A stretch of 64,000 bases of DNA from Sarcina sp034439435 (GTDB lineage Bacteria; Bacillota; Clostridia; Clostridiales; Clostridiaceae), in assembly GCF_034439435.1 (NCBI RefSeq), contig NZ_JAPCKJ010000001.1:1054001-1118000 (forward strand), read 5' to 3'. Shown in pieces: positions 34,916 through 44,422 of this stretch. Each line of letters starts with the position of its first letter. The stretch's first letter is position 1. The notes beneath the pieces were generated by a model. The model did no database searches and was not told the origin of the DNA. It saw only the letters and a list, made by a program, of their open reading frames with translations. A program made the translations under genes and the position numbers.

Positions 34916-35512
34916 TTAAATAAATCTTATTAAAATATTATTTTTTTCTTTTTCTAAGAAAAAGTTAATAAGCATTCCTTCTCTTATTTCATCTGCTTCT
35001 TTTCCATATCCTAATTGCTTTAATATTTCTAATCCAAATACTAATGCAGTTGCAGGCCCTCTACTTGTTATTATGTTTCCATCAACAACTACTGTCTCAT
35101 CTTCAACATAATTAACATTTCCAAGTTCCTCTTTAAATCCAGGATAACTTGTAATTGTTTTTCCTTCAATAATTCCAGCCTTAGCTAATGCTATTGGTGC
35201 TGCACATATTGCTGCTACAATTTTATTTTCTTCATTATATTTTTTAATTAATGATTGTACTTTTTCATTATCTCTAAGATTTCTTGAGCCTGGCATACCA
35301 CCTGGAAGTACTATTGCATCATATGTTTCTAAATCTGTATCTGATATTAACTTATCACAAAGTACCATTGTTCCATGAGCACTATTAACGGCTCTGTTTT
35401 CTGTAAGACTACATGCATGACAAGTTACATTAGCCCTATTACAAACATCAACAACAGATAAAGCTTCTATAGTTTCAAAACCTTCTGCTAAAAATACTAA
35501 TACTTTTTTCAT
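34916..35512 (-). CDS. DJ-1/PfpI-family protein
   Basis: This 198-residue class I glutamine-amidotransferase-like protein has the nucleophile cysteine at 103 in VAAICAAPIALAKAG and the partner glutamate in AEGFETIEALS (~residue 16). The length and these motifs fit the DJ-1/ThiJ/YajL group, which has been proposed to act as glyoxalase, deglycase or redox chaperone. The exact activity here is unknown. It starts 11 bases after parC with AGGAGGTATAGTC, so it is the last gene of the topoisomerase operon. Confidence 0.9.
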   Translation of the reverse strand: MKKVLVFLAEGFETIEALSVVDVCNRANVTCHACSLTENRAVNSAHGTMVLCDKLISDTDLETYDAIVLPGGMPGSRNLRDNEKVQSLIKKYNEENKIVAAICAAPIALAKAGIIEGKTITSYPGFKEELGNVNYVEDETVVVDGNIITSRGPATALVFGLEILKQLGYGKEADEIREGMLINFFLEKEKNNILIRFI

Positions 35513-35523
35513 GACTATACCTC

Positions 35524-38463
35524 CTATTTAATAATTACATCCTTGATATAGTCTTCTAATACTACAATCATTAAACTACTTCCTCTTCCCGCTCTATTTT
35601 GCAGTTTAATATCATCAATATTAACATCAGCTTTTTCTTTTTGCTTAGACTCTAAAACAAGTTTTTCGTAATTATTAGATAATTCTTTTTTATAGTCATT
35701 ATACGCCTCTAAAGTTGCACTATCAACACCTTCACCTGAAGATATTGCCTTACCAAAAATAACTTTGTTATCATCTTTTAAGCTTATTCCTGTTACTCCA
35801 GAAGCCACTTTCCCCATTGGATTAATAGACGTAGCTGAGAATTTAATTCCCATACCATTTTTAGTCACTAATATTATTGTGGCATCCTCAAAATTGATAT
35901 CTACGTTCACTAATTCATCATTTGAAGTCTTAAATTTATATGCAACTTGATTGCTAAATTCTCCTAAGAATTCTCTTAAAGATGTTTTCTTAACTAAACC
36001 TTCCCTTGAGAAGAAGTAAACAAATAAATCTTCGCCTATTCTTCCAAACTCATTTATAGAAGCAACTTTTATTATATTTTCATCTTTTTCAAATCCATCT
36101 ACTAAATCTGAAATATTGCTTTCCTCTGTATTTTGAAGTAGATATGATGGGAACTTATACACTTTTCCTTTATTTGAAAAAGCAATTATATTCCTAAATG
36201 AATTAACTTTGACCTTTTCATAAGCACTACTATTCATATTATTGAAGGTCTTTATACTTCCTTTTTTCTTTATACCTATAATAAACTCTTTGTATTCATA
36301 GTTATCTACAAACCTTATGCTCTTAATTTGATTATCACTCTTTAATGGAACTAATTGAACTCCCATTATATTTCTATCTGTGAACTCTAATTCTGGCTCT
36401 GAAACAACGAAGTTTAATCCATTAGTTGTCTCAATCTCAACAAATCTTTCTTCATCCTCTGAATCTATTAAAGATACACTTGCTAAAGAATCATCGTTTT
36501 TAAGTTTTAAAGCCATAAGTTTTGAGTAGGCTGTAACAAACTTGTCTAAAGTTGTTTTCTTTATTAATCCATTAGCCGTTATAAATTTAAAGCACTTATT
36601 TGGAAGGAAGTTTTCAATTGATTCCATTGCAACAATTTTTTCGTCTTCTAAATTTAATCCTCTGATTAAATCTTCTAGTCTTTCTCCTTTATCCTTCCAC
36701 TTTTTATCTACTACAGAGTTACATTTTATTTGATAAACAGTTCCTTTATCAGTGAATATAGCTAAAGTATCTTTAGTATTTGATTTAATAAGGAATCTTA
36801 AATAATCTCCCTCTCTGTACTCAATCTCATTTTCATCAACATTTGAACGATTATAAGTTTTAAGTGGTATTTTCTTTATGAATCCTTCATTGGATAGAGT
36901 AACCATAACATCTTCAGCTACTATAAGTTCTTCTAAATCTATTTTAGCTTCGCTTTCATCCTCAACTAAAGCTGTTCTTCTCTCATCTCCATAAGTTTCT
37001 GCCACTTCTTTCAACTCATCTTTTATAACACCTAAAAGAACTGATTCATTTTCTAAAATTCTTCTAAGTTCTTTTATTTTCTTTGATAATTCCTTATGCT
37101 CTTTTTGGAATACTTTTATTTCTAAACCAGTTAATCTATAAAGCATTAACTCTAGAATTGCTTCTGCCTGTAAATCAGTAAATCCAAACTTAGCAACTAG
37201 GTTTTCATGAGCATCTTTCTTTGATTTTGAAGCTCTGATTGTAGCTATAACTTCATCCATTATTCCTATAGCTTTTATAAATCCTTCAACTATATGGAAT
37301 CTTTTTTCTGCAACCTCTAACTCTCTTTTTGTTCTTCTTATAACAACTTCTTTTTGATGATTTACGTAGTGAGTTATTATTGTTTTTAATCCCATAGTTT
37401 CTGGTTTTCCATCAGCTAAAGCCACCATATTAAAGCTTATATTTCCTTGAAGATCTGTTTTCTTATAAAGATATTTAAGAATCTTATCAGCCATATCGTG
37501 ATCAATAGCCTTCTTAAATTCTATAACAGCTCTTATACCAGTTCTATCAGACTCATCTCTAATATCAGCAATTCCATCTAAAGCTTTTGCATGTCTCTTA
37601 TCACCAGTCATATCTGAGATAGTTTGAAGTATTCTGGCCTTATTTCTTCTATAAGGGAACTCTGTTATAACTATTCCTAGTCTTCCATTTTCTAACTTCT
37701 CTATATTAGCTTTTGCTCTTAAAGTAACTTTACCTTCTCCTGTTTCATAAGCAGATAAAAGAGTTTTTTGTCCAATTAAAACTCCTCCAGTTGGAAGATC
37801 TGGTGCCTTTATATAATTCATTAGTTCTTTAGTAGTTATTTCATTATTATCTATATAAGCTAATGTACCATCTATAACTTCTCTTAAGTTATGTGGAGGT
37901 ATATTAGTTGAAAGTCCAACAGCTATTCCAAAGGTTCCGTTTACTAAAAGATTTGGATATCTAGCTGGTAAAACCTTAGGTTCCATTTCTGAATCTGAAT
38001 AGTTAGGAACCATATCTACTACATTTTTTTCTATATCTCTAAGCATCTCCATAGATATACTTGAAAGTCTAGCCTCAGTATATCTCATTGCAGCTGCACC
38101 ATCTCCATCTATAGACCCCCAGTTTCCATGTCCATCAATTAAAGGAGCTCTTGTACTAAAGTTTTGAGCTAGAATTACCATAGCGTCATAAACTGAACTA
38201 TCTCCATGAGGGTGATATTTACCTAGTATATCTCCAACTATTCTAGCTGATTTGTAATAAGGTTTATCTGGAAAAGCCTTTAACATATAAGCTCCATATA
38301 AGATTCTTCTGTGTACTGGCTTTAATCCATCCCTTACATCTGGAAGTGCTCTATCCTTAGCTACTTCTACTGCGTAGGGTAAATAGTTATCAGGCATAAC
38401 CTCTTCAAGAGGCATTCTGACAATATTATTATCCTTAGGTATTTCAATATTTTTCTTAGCCAT
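35524..38463 (-). CDS. parC: DNA topoisomerase IV subunit A (GyrA/ParC family)
   Basis: This type IIA topoisomerase A subunit (979 residues) cuts and rejoins DNA. The active-site tyrosine is in AAMRYTEARLS (~residue 121). The quinolone-resistance region GKYHPHGDSSVYDAMV keeps the Ser and Asp of susceptible enzymes. Residues ~500-960 form the beta-pinwheel C-terminal domain. I cannot find the QRRGGKG GyrA box that allows DNA wrapping, which favours ParC over GyrA. It follows parE after 13 bases with AAAGGAGG as ribosome-binding site. The assignment depends on the missing GyrA box and the assumption that gyrBA lie near the origin elsewhere. Confidence 0.88.
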   Translation of the reverse strand: MAKKNIEIPKDNNIVRMPLEEVMPDNYLPYAVEVAKDRALPDVRDGLKPVHRRILYGAYMLKAFPDKPYYKSARIVGDILGKYHPHGDSSVYDAMVILAQNFSTRAPLIDGHGNWGSIDGDGAAAMRYTEARLSSISMEMLRDIEKNVVDMVPNYSDSEMEPKVLPARYPNLLVNGTFGIAVGLSTNIPPHNLREVIDGTLAYIDNNEITTKELMNYIKAPDLPTGGVLIGQKTLLSAYETGEGKVTLRAKANIEKLENGRLGIVITEFPYRRNKARILQTISDMTGDKRHAKALDGIADIRDESDRTGIRAVIEFKKAIDHDMADKILKYLYKKTDLQGNISFNMVALADGKPETMGLKTIITHYVNHQKEVVIRRTKRELEVAEKRFHIVEGFIKAIGIMDEVIATIRASKSKKDAHENLVAKFGFTDLQAEAILELMLYRLTGLEIKVFQKEHKELSKKIKELRRILENESVLLGVIKDELKEVAETYGDERRTALVEDESEAKIDLEELIVAEDVMVTLSNEGFIKKIPLKTYNRSNVDENEIEYREGDYLRFLIKSNTKDTLAIFTDKGTVYQIKCNSVVDKKWKDKGERLEDLIRGLNLEDEKIVAMESIENFLPNKCFKFITANGLIKKTTLDKFVTAYSKLMALKLKNDDSLASVSLIDSEDEERFVEIETTNGLNFVVSEPELEFTDRNIMGVQLVPLKSDNQIKSIRFVDNYEYKEFIIGIKKKGSIKTFNNMNSSAYEKVKVNSFRNIIAFSNKGKVYKFPSYLLQNTEESNISDLVDGFEKDENIIKVASINEFGRIGEDLFVYFFSREGLVKKTSLREFLGEFSNQVAYKFKTSNDELVNVDINFEDATIILVTKNGMGIKFSATSINPMGKVASGVTGISLKDDNKVIFGKAISSGEGVDSATLEAYNDYKKELSNNYEKLVLESKQKEKADVNIDDIKLQNRAGRGSSLMIVVLEDYIKDVIIK

Positions 38464-38476
38464 TTAATCTCCTCCT

Positions 38477-40423
38477 TTAGAACTCAGCATATTTGTACAT
38501 GTAGTTCTTTCTCGGTTGAACAACATCACCCATTAATAAAGAAACCATTTTTTCTGCCTTAGCAGCATCCTCTATGGTAACTTGTACTAAAGTTCTTGTT
38601 TCTGGATTTAAAGTTGTTTCCCATAATTGATCTGGGTTCATTTCTCCAAGTCCCTTAAATCTTTGAATTGTTGCTCCCTTTCCAATTTTCTTCTTAACTG
38701 CCTCTAATTCATCATCACTGTAAGCATAAAGTATTTTATCCTTACCTTTTCCTGATTTTGCAACCTTATAAAGAGGTGGTTGTGCTAAGTATAAGTGACC
38801 ATTAGCTATAAGAGGCCTCATATATCTATAGATGTATGTCATCCAAAGAGTTCTTATATGATATCCATCTACGTCAGCATCACTCATTATTATTATTTTG
38901 TCATATTTTAAATCATCTTCATTATAATTATCTAGTATTCCTGTACCTATAGCAGTATTGAATATTTTAAGTTCCTCAGAAGCTATAACATTTTCTAACT
39001 TCTGCTTTTCTGTATTCATTATTTTACCCTTTGAAGGCATTATTGTTTGGAATCTTCTATCTCTAGCCTGTTTAGCTGAACCACCGGCAGAATCTCCCTC
39101 AACTACTATAAACTCATTAACTTCTTTATTTTTAAATGTGCATACAGCAACCTTACCTGCTAAAGGGGCTGTTCCTTTTCCTATTTTTTTTCTCTCTGCA
39201 TCATTAATCTTTTTAATTTTCTCTCTTCTCGCAGCTGCATCTAAAGCATTATTTATAATCATAGTTGCAACTTCTTTATTATCTTCAATCCAGTTACCAA
39301 ACTTAGTATAAGCTAAATCGTTCATCATTGTATAAGCTTCATTGTTTCCAAGCTTAGTCTTTGTTTGTCCTTCAAAGACAGGATTTGTGATTTTTATTCT
39401 AACAATAGCTGTCATACCTTCTCTTAAGTCATCACCTTCAAAATCCTTATCCTTTTCTTTCACAAGATTAAGCTTTTTAGCCCATTCTTTGAAAGCACGA
39501 GTCATACCTGTTTTAAAACCAGTTTCATGAGTACCAGCCTCTGTTGTAGGTATGTTATTTACATAACTTACTATATTTTCTGTTGTTGAATCAGTAAATT
39601 GAAGACATATTTCTCCATACATTTGTATGTTGTTTACTTCTCTTTCTCCTTCAAATAAAACAGGAACTGGGTGAAGAGGTGTCTTGCTTTCATTTAAATA
39701 ATCTATAAAATCTAAAAGCCCTCTTTCAGAATAATATTCCTTACATACGCTTTCTTCTTTTCTATTATCAATAAGCTCTAATCTTATTCCTTTATTTTGG
39801 AAAGCTAGTTCTTGTAATCTTTCATCTATTATGTCAAATTTAAAATCAGATGTTGAAAAAACTTCTCTGTCCGGTAAGAAAGTAACCTTTGTACCAGTTT
39901 CATCTGATTTTCCTACAACTTCTAATTGAGTTACAGGAGTTCCTGGCATATCTTTTTTAAGCTCTTTATCATAGGCATATTCAAATCTTTCTCTATATAT
40001 CTTACCGTTTTGCTTTACCTCAACCTCTAACCATCTTGATAAAGCATTAACAACTGCAGCTCCAACACCATGGAGACCACCTGATGTTTTATAGTTTTGG
40101 TTATTAAACTTTCCTCCTGTATGAAGTTCAGTAAATACCATTTCAACACCAGTCTTTTTCTTTATTGGATGCATTCCTGTAGGAATTCCTCTTCCATTAT
40201 CTATTACAGTTACACTTTTATCTTTATTTAAAATAACTTTAGCTTTATTTCCATATCCATTTGATATTTCATCTATAGAGTTATCTAGTATCTCCCATAT
40301 GCAATGATGAAGTCCTTTGCTTCCAGTAGAACCTATGTACATTCCTGGTCTTACTCTAACTGGCTCTAACTTTTCTAAAGAAGTTAAAGAAGTAACATCA
40401 TAATTGTTATTTCTACTGCTCAT
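38477..40423 (-). CDS. parE: DNA topoisomerase IV subunit B (GyrB/ParE family)
   Basis: This ATPase subunit of a type IIA topoisomerase has 648 residues. It has the GHKL ATP site (EILDNSIDEISNGYG, VIDNGRGIP and GGLHGVGAAVVNALS), the transducer QTKTKLGN, and the Toprim domain EGDSAGGSAKQARDRRFQ with the metal-binding SDADVDGYHIRTL. It ends with the KGLGEMNPDQLWETT block. I use the ATG at 40423, six bases from GGAGG; an ATG at 40429 directly touches that site. The start lies inside the end of mnmH, so translation is probably coupled. The parC gene follows. Confidence 0.9.
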   Translation of the reverse strand: MSSRNNNYDVTSLTSLEKLEPVRVRPGMYIGSTGSKGLHHCIWEILDNSIDEISNGYGNKAKVILNKDKSVTVIDNGRGIPTGMHPIKKKTGVEMVFTELHTGGKFNNQNYKTSGGLHGVGAAVVNALSRWLEVEVKQNGKIYRERFEYAYDKELKKDMPGTPVTQLEVVGKSDETGTKVTFLPDREVFSTSDFKFDIIDERLQELAFQNKGIRLELIDNRKEESVCKEYYSERGLLDFIDYLNESKTPLHPVPVLFEGEREVNNIQMYGEICLQFTDSTTENIVSYVNNIPTTEAGTHETGFKTGMTRAFKEWAKKLNLVKEKDKDFEGDDLREGMTAIVRIKITNPVFEGQTKTKLGNNEAYTMMNDLAYTKFGNWIEDNKEVATMIINNALDAAARREKIKKINDAERKKIGKGTAPLAGKVAVCTFKNKEVNEFIVVEGDSAGGSAKQARDRRFQTIMPSKGKIMNTEKQKLENVIASEELKIFNTAIGTGILDNYNEDDLKYDKIIIMSDADVDGYHIRTLWMTYIYRYMRPLIANGHLYLAQPPLYKVAKSGKGKDKILYAYSDDELEAVKKKIGKGATIQRFKGLGEMNPDQLWETTLNPETRTLVQVTIEDAAKAEKMVSLLMGDVVQPRKNYMYKYAEF

Positions 40424-41483
40424 ATACATCCTCCCTTAATTCTTCTGAAATCTCTTTGTATATTTCCTCTAATTTAAATAATTCATTATCTATATCATTT
40501 ATCTCTAATTCATTTCTAAAAGCTTTTTTCTTTGCACTTGTTCCGTATCTAGGATCATAATATTTTTCCATAAGCTCTAAGGCTACTTGCTTATAATCTC
40601 CCTTAGCTACCAAGCATTTATATTGTTCCACTCTTTCTGGACTTATATGCTTTTTAAGAACACCTAAGGCTTCATCTAGTTGTTCATTTACATTTTCAAA
40701 TGCAGTATATTCTTTAACTAATCTTTCCGCTCTCACATCAGGATCTGCAGTTATTTTTAACTTAGAGCCCTCATACATTTTTTCAAATAAAGTATCTGGA
40801 ATTAAAATTCTTCCTATTCTCTTACTTTCTCCTTCTATAAATACAATGTTAGATTTTCTGTGTCTAAGTTTATCGTAAACCAATGCATCAAACCTCTTTT
40901 GAGTGTTACAATCACCTAAACCAACACCACCTAAAATGGATCCTCTATGATTTGCACATCCTTCTAAGTCTAAGACATCATAGCCTTTTTCTTCTAATTT
41001 ATATAACATTTCTGTTTTTCCTACACCAGTGTTTCCATATAGCACTATAAAATCAATTTCCTTTGAGAATTCTCCTATTTTATTAATAATAAAACTTCTA
41101 TATGATTTATATCCACCTTCTAATTTGTAACAATTTATACCTAAACTATTTAGTAATGAATGTAAACTTCCACTTCTCATTCCGCCTCTTGCACAGAAAA
41201 GAACAAGTTTCTTACCATGTTTATTTCTATAAAGCTCTTGAACTTGTTTAAATATCTCTGGTAATCTTCTAGAGATAAATTCTACTCCTTGCTCTTTCGC
41301 AGCTTCCGTACTTTCTCTAACATATAAAGTTCCGACTACATCTCTTTCCTCATCTAAAAGCACAGGAATATTTATAGCTCCAACCATAGGCTCTTGAAAT
41401 GATTCCTTTTGGCTTCTAACATCTATAAAGATATACTCGTCCTCATGTCCATATATCTCCTCGCAACTTATTAATCCAAACAT
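40413..41483 (-). CDS. mnmH: tRNA 2-selenouridine synthase
   Basis: MnmH (SelU/YbbB) replaces sulfur by selenium in the wobble 2-thiouridine of Lys, Glu and Gln tRNAs, using selenophosphate and a geranylated intermediate. The 356-residue protein has an N-terminal rhodanese domain with the active Cys97 in VLFCARGGMRSGS. A P-loop domain follows with GNTGVGKT at 150-157 and IFIEGESKRIGRI (~210-225). It has a consensus promoter 30-60 bases upstream and is the first gene of the operon with parE, parC and DJ-1. Its presence implies that a selenophosphate synthetase (selD) is encoded outside this window. Confidence 0.93.
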   Translation of the reverse strand: MFGLISCEEIYGHEDEYIFIDVRSQKESFQEPMVGAINIPVLLDEERDVVGTLYVRESTEAAKEQGVEFISRRLPEIFKQVQELYRNKHGKKLVLFCARGGMRSGSLHSLLNSLGINCYKLEGGYKSYRSFIINKIGEFSKEIDFIVLYGNTGVGKTEMLYKLEEKGYDVLDLEGCANHRGSILGGVGLGDCNTQKRFDALVYDKLRHRKSNIVFIEGESKRIGRILIPDTLFEKMYEGSKLKITADPDVRAERLVKEYTAFENVNEQLDEALGVLKKHISPERVEQYKCLVAKGDYKQVALELMEKYYDPRYGTSAKKKAFRNELEINDIDNELFKLEEIYKEISEELREDVYEQ

Positions 41484-41513
41484 TTATATATCATCCTTTC
41501 AATTTACTAAAAT

Positions 41514-41542
41514 AGTATAATTCTTTAAAAATACATTGTCAA
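41514..41542 (-). promoter_or_regulatory. Consensus sigma-A promoter of the mnmH-parE-parC operon
   Basis: On the minus strand TTGACA (41542-41537) and TATACT (41519-41514) are separated by exactly 17 bases, about 30 bases before the mnmH start codon. Confidence 0.8.
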
Positions 41543-41690
41543 ACATTTGTTCCCATCTATTGAACCTTCATAGTACTTCACGATTATTAATTATATCAAA
41601 AGATTTTAAAATACAAAAATATACTGTGTCCAAATGAATACTCTCTAATAATATTGTCAACTTTTTATAGTCATAATCATTGTTTTATGG

Positions 41691-41723
41691 CAAAAATATA
41701 AGACATCCGAAAAAGGATGTCTT
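41691..41723 (-). terminator. Terminator of the glycosyltransferase gene
   Basis: AAGACATCC and GGATGTCTT form a 9-bp stem with a 6-base loop, followed on the minus strand by ATATTTTTG. It lies eight bases after the stop at 41731. Confidence 0.75.
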
Positions 41724-41730
41724 ATAATAA

Positions 41731-43131
41731 TTAAACTTCATATATTCCAATTTGTCTAACGTGTTTAGTGTGTGACCATTCTTTTTTATCTTTATCTATT
41801 ATACCTTGGATTGTTATTGGTATCCAAGTTAATATATATAATGGATAAATTAAATATCTATAGAATATTTGGAAATTTCTCTTTCCTAGGAATAATAATG
41901 TTCCTATTAAAAATATTCCTATATAAGCCACATTGAATAATGTTAATAACATTACATTATCTAATATACCTAATTGAGTTATTAAGTATGGTTGTATAAA
42001 TACGTTACATGCATATAGTCCTAAAACTACGAATAATTTTCCGCTCATCTTCTTATCAAATAGTAAAGCAAATGGTGTTAATAAGAATTGGAATACACAG
42101 AATAACTGCCATGCTGTCGCATTAAATAAATAACTTACAACGAATATTCCAAGACCGTCTACCGCTCTTATTTGTATGAATGTTAATAATCCAGCTAATC
42201 CCATTGCTAAAGTAACAAATGGTTGCATTACGTATAAAGTACAGTCAAAAGCAACAAAGCTTCTATCTTTTATAGATTTCTTTAAAAGTTTCATTCCATA
42301 TCTAGTAGCTACATCTGCAAATCCTTGCATCCATCTCTTTCTTTGATTCCATGAAGCTTTTAAAGTTAAAGGTTTTTCATCATATATTATAGCATCATGT
42401 GCCCAACCTACTTTTTCTCCATTTAATATAAGTTTACAACTGAACTCTAAGTCTTCTGTTAAGCAAGTTGCTCCCCATCCTAACTTCTTAAGAGTTGCAG
42501 TATCTATAACGAATCCTGTTCCACCTATTTGAGCTGATAAACCTATATTACTTTTAGCTAATTGAAGCATTCTGTTTGCTGATGTGAATGCTATTGCATA
42601 AGATTCTGTTATCCATGAATCTTGAGGATTTTTAGAATCTATGTATCCTTGAACAACCTTAAAGCCTTCACACATCTTATTATTCATTTCTTTTAAGAAG
42701 TTTTTATCTACTAAGTTATCTGCATCGAAAACCGCTATTCCATCGTAATGAGTTTCCATTTTAAATATTTTATCGAACATCCATTCTAATGCGAATCCCT
42801 TGCCTCTTTTTTCTTTATTAAATCTCTCAAATACATTTGCTCCTGCTGCTCTAGCAATCTTAGCAGTATTATCAGTACAGTTATCTGCAATAACAAATAT
42901 ATCATATAATTCTTTTGGATAATCTAAATGTTTTAAACTCTCAACTAAATTTTCTATAACTACTTCTTCATTATGAGCTGCTACAAGCATTGCAAATTTC
43001 TTTTGAGGTTCAAAAACCTTTTTGTCTTTTTTCTTATAAAATCCAAATAGCGCTATGAATAAATAGTATAGCATTAGAGCAAATACGCCTACTTGAAAAA
43101 TAGCTGTTACCCAAAATATATACTTTTCCAT
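41731..43131 (-). CDS. Membrane-bound family 2 glycosyltransferase (BcsA/PgaC-like)
   Basis: The 466-residue processive-type GT2 enzyme starts with one membrane helix (~residue 3-28). The catalytic domain has AHNEEVVIENLVESL, the first Asp motif FVIADNCTDNT, the DXD-type FDADNLVD, TEDLEFSCKL (catalytic Asp) and the processivity motif QRKRWMQGF. Four to five C-terminal helices follow. Such enzymes make beta-linked polysaccharides, but the polymer cannot be told from sequence. No partner genes for export or cyclic-di-GMP sensing lie beside it and no PilZ domain is visible. The ATG at 43131 has AGGAG eight bases upstream; a GTG at 43140 overlaps that site. Confidence 0.9.
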   Translation of the reverse strand: MEKYIFWVTAIFQVGVFALMLYYLFIALFGFYKKKDKKVFEPQKKFAMLVAAHNEEVVIENLVESLKHLDYPKELYDIFVIADNCTDNTAKIARAAGANVFERFNKEKRGKGFALEWMFDKIFKMETHYDGIAVFDADNLVDKNFLKEMNNKMCEGFKVVQGYIDSKNPQDSWITESYAIAFTSANRMLQLAKSNIGLSAQIGGTGFVIDTATLKKLGWGATCLTEDLEFSCKLILNGEKVGWAHDAIIYDEKPLTLKASWNQRKRWMQGFADVATRYGMKLLKKSIKDRSFVAFDCTLYVMQPFVTLAMGLAGLLTFIQIRAVDGLGIFVVSYLFNATAWQLFCVFQFLLTPFALLFDKKMSGKLFVVLGLYACNVFIQPYLITQLGILDNVMLLTLFNVAYIGIFLIGTLLFLGKRNFQIFYRYLIYPLYILTWIPITIQGIIDKDKKEWSHTKHVRQIGIYEV

Positions 43132-43167
43132 AAATTCCACTCCTATAAATTAAATTAACCTTTGACA

Positions 43168-43196
43168 TTATAACAGTTGTTTATACATTTTGTAAA
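43168..43196 (-). promoter_or_regulatory. Promoter of the glycosyltransferase gene
   Basis: TTTACA (43196-43191) and TATAAT (43173-43168), spaced by 17 bases on the minus strand, lie about 37 bases before the start codon. A TG also precedes the -10 box. Confidence 0.7.
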
Positions 43197-43293
43197 ATAT
43201 ATTTTTTGTTATTTCTTTAATAAACTATCAAAAAAACTTTAAAGTGGAATAAACTTAATAAGTTAGAGTTGATATTCTTTGTAAAATCTTCAT

Positions 43294-43337
43294 AGCAATT
43301 GATTCATAAAATACAATTTATTTTATGAATCAATTGC
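43294..43337. repeat. Perfect 17-bp inverted repeat
   Basis: The arms 43294-43310 and 43321-43337 are exact reverse complements (GCAATTGATTCATAAAA and its complement) around a 10-base loop. The repeat lies 27 bases after the end of the ilvC remnant and lacks a following T-run on either strand, so it is not a standard terminator. Confidence 0.7.
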
Positions 43338-43363
43338 ACCAAAATTTAAAATATTGTATATAA

Positions 43364-44154
43364 TCAACTCATCATTATTCTTAATTCTTTTCCAACCTTT
43401 TCAGTTTCATGTTCTTTTCTCTGATAGCATTTAATTTTTATTTACCTTGTAAATTTTCTAACAACCAGTTTTTTGCAAAAGTTCCATCTTGAATTGTCCT
43501 AAGAATATTTTTATTTTTTCTTAGTGTTGTCTGTTATTCTGCTTTACTAACCATATAATCGCCATATTCTGCAGTATTACTTATTGAATATCTTATGGTG
43601 ATTAATCCATCTTAACAAATTAAATCTACTATAAGTTTCATTTTGTGTAAACATTCAAAATAAGCATTTTTCGGAGCATATCATACTTCAAATCCTGCCT
43701 TACTTGAAGGTCATAAAACATCTAAATAATACCACCTATTTTCCCAAAAGATCAGTTTCAGTTTCATCTTTGAATGTTGTTTCTAGAACACCTACTCTGG
43801 TGTTTCAATTTATCCATAATTGGTATTAAATCCATGAGCAAAAGCTAACGCTTTGCCTTTTGATAAGTTTTCTTTTACTTCTTCATTATAAAGTTTTGCT
43901 TATTTTTCATCTTATACTAAGATCACTATAACGCAATTTTTAAATAAATCACTAACCTTTAAAACTTTTACCCCTTCTCTTTCAGTCTCTTCCAAAGACT
44001 TACTTTCTTAATATAACCATACGGTTATATTAACACCACTATCCTTTAGATTTAAATCATATGCACATCATTGACTACCATAACCAATTATTGCAACTTT
44101 TTTATCCTTTATTAAATCTAAATCTGTATTCTTTTCATAATATAATTTTGCCAT
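43364..44154 (-). pseudogene. ilvC: Decayed ketol-acid reductoisomerase gene
   Basis: The start is intact, with GGAGGG before an ATG at 44154 and the reading MAKLYYEKNTDLDLIKDKK then VAIIGYGSQ, the NADP-binding start of IlvC. The next codon is TGA, where functional enzymes have Gly (SQGHAHA). At least four more in-frame stops occur within the first 115 codons. Later segments switch frame: AFAHGFNTNYG, FAKNWLLENLQGK and the C-terminal KEHETEKVGKELRIMMS are still recognisable. The gene product would catalyse the second step of valine and isoleucine synthesis. No other ilv genes are nearby. The fragment is about 790 bases, shorter than the ~1 kb of intact ilvC. Confidence 0.9.
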
Positions 44155-44422
44155 ATAACACCCTCCTCAATTATTACAAAATTCTTAATTTATAATTTAA
44201 AAATACTTTACACATATCATTTATGACTTTACATTATATCTTAAATTAAACAGATTCTATAAACCTTTGTTAAAATAATTATAATATTTTCAGTATAAGT
44301 TATTTTATAAAATAGTTTTTATTTATTTTCTTAACCTGTTTAAACTAAATAGAGATTTTCTATTGTATTTTTTATTTAATTGTAAAAAATATAATTAATA
44401 TTTTTAGTAAAGGATTGATTAA

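Noticed and set aside
35524..40423. DNA gyrase (gyrA/gyrB) instead of topoisomerase IV
   Set aside because: No QRRGGKG-type GyrA box is found in the C-terminal pinwheel and the gene order is B then A beside mnmH; topoisomerase IV is the better call, though not proven.
43440..43480. A CCAGTTTTTTGCA sequence resembling a VirR box
   Set aside because: It lies inside the former ilvC coding sequence (FAKNWLLENLQGK), is single rather than tandem, and has wrong spacing.
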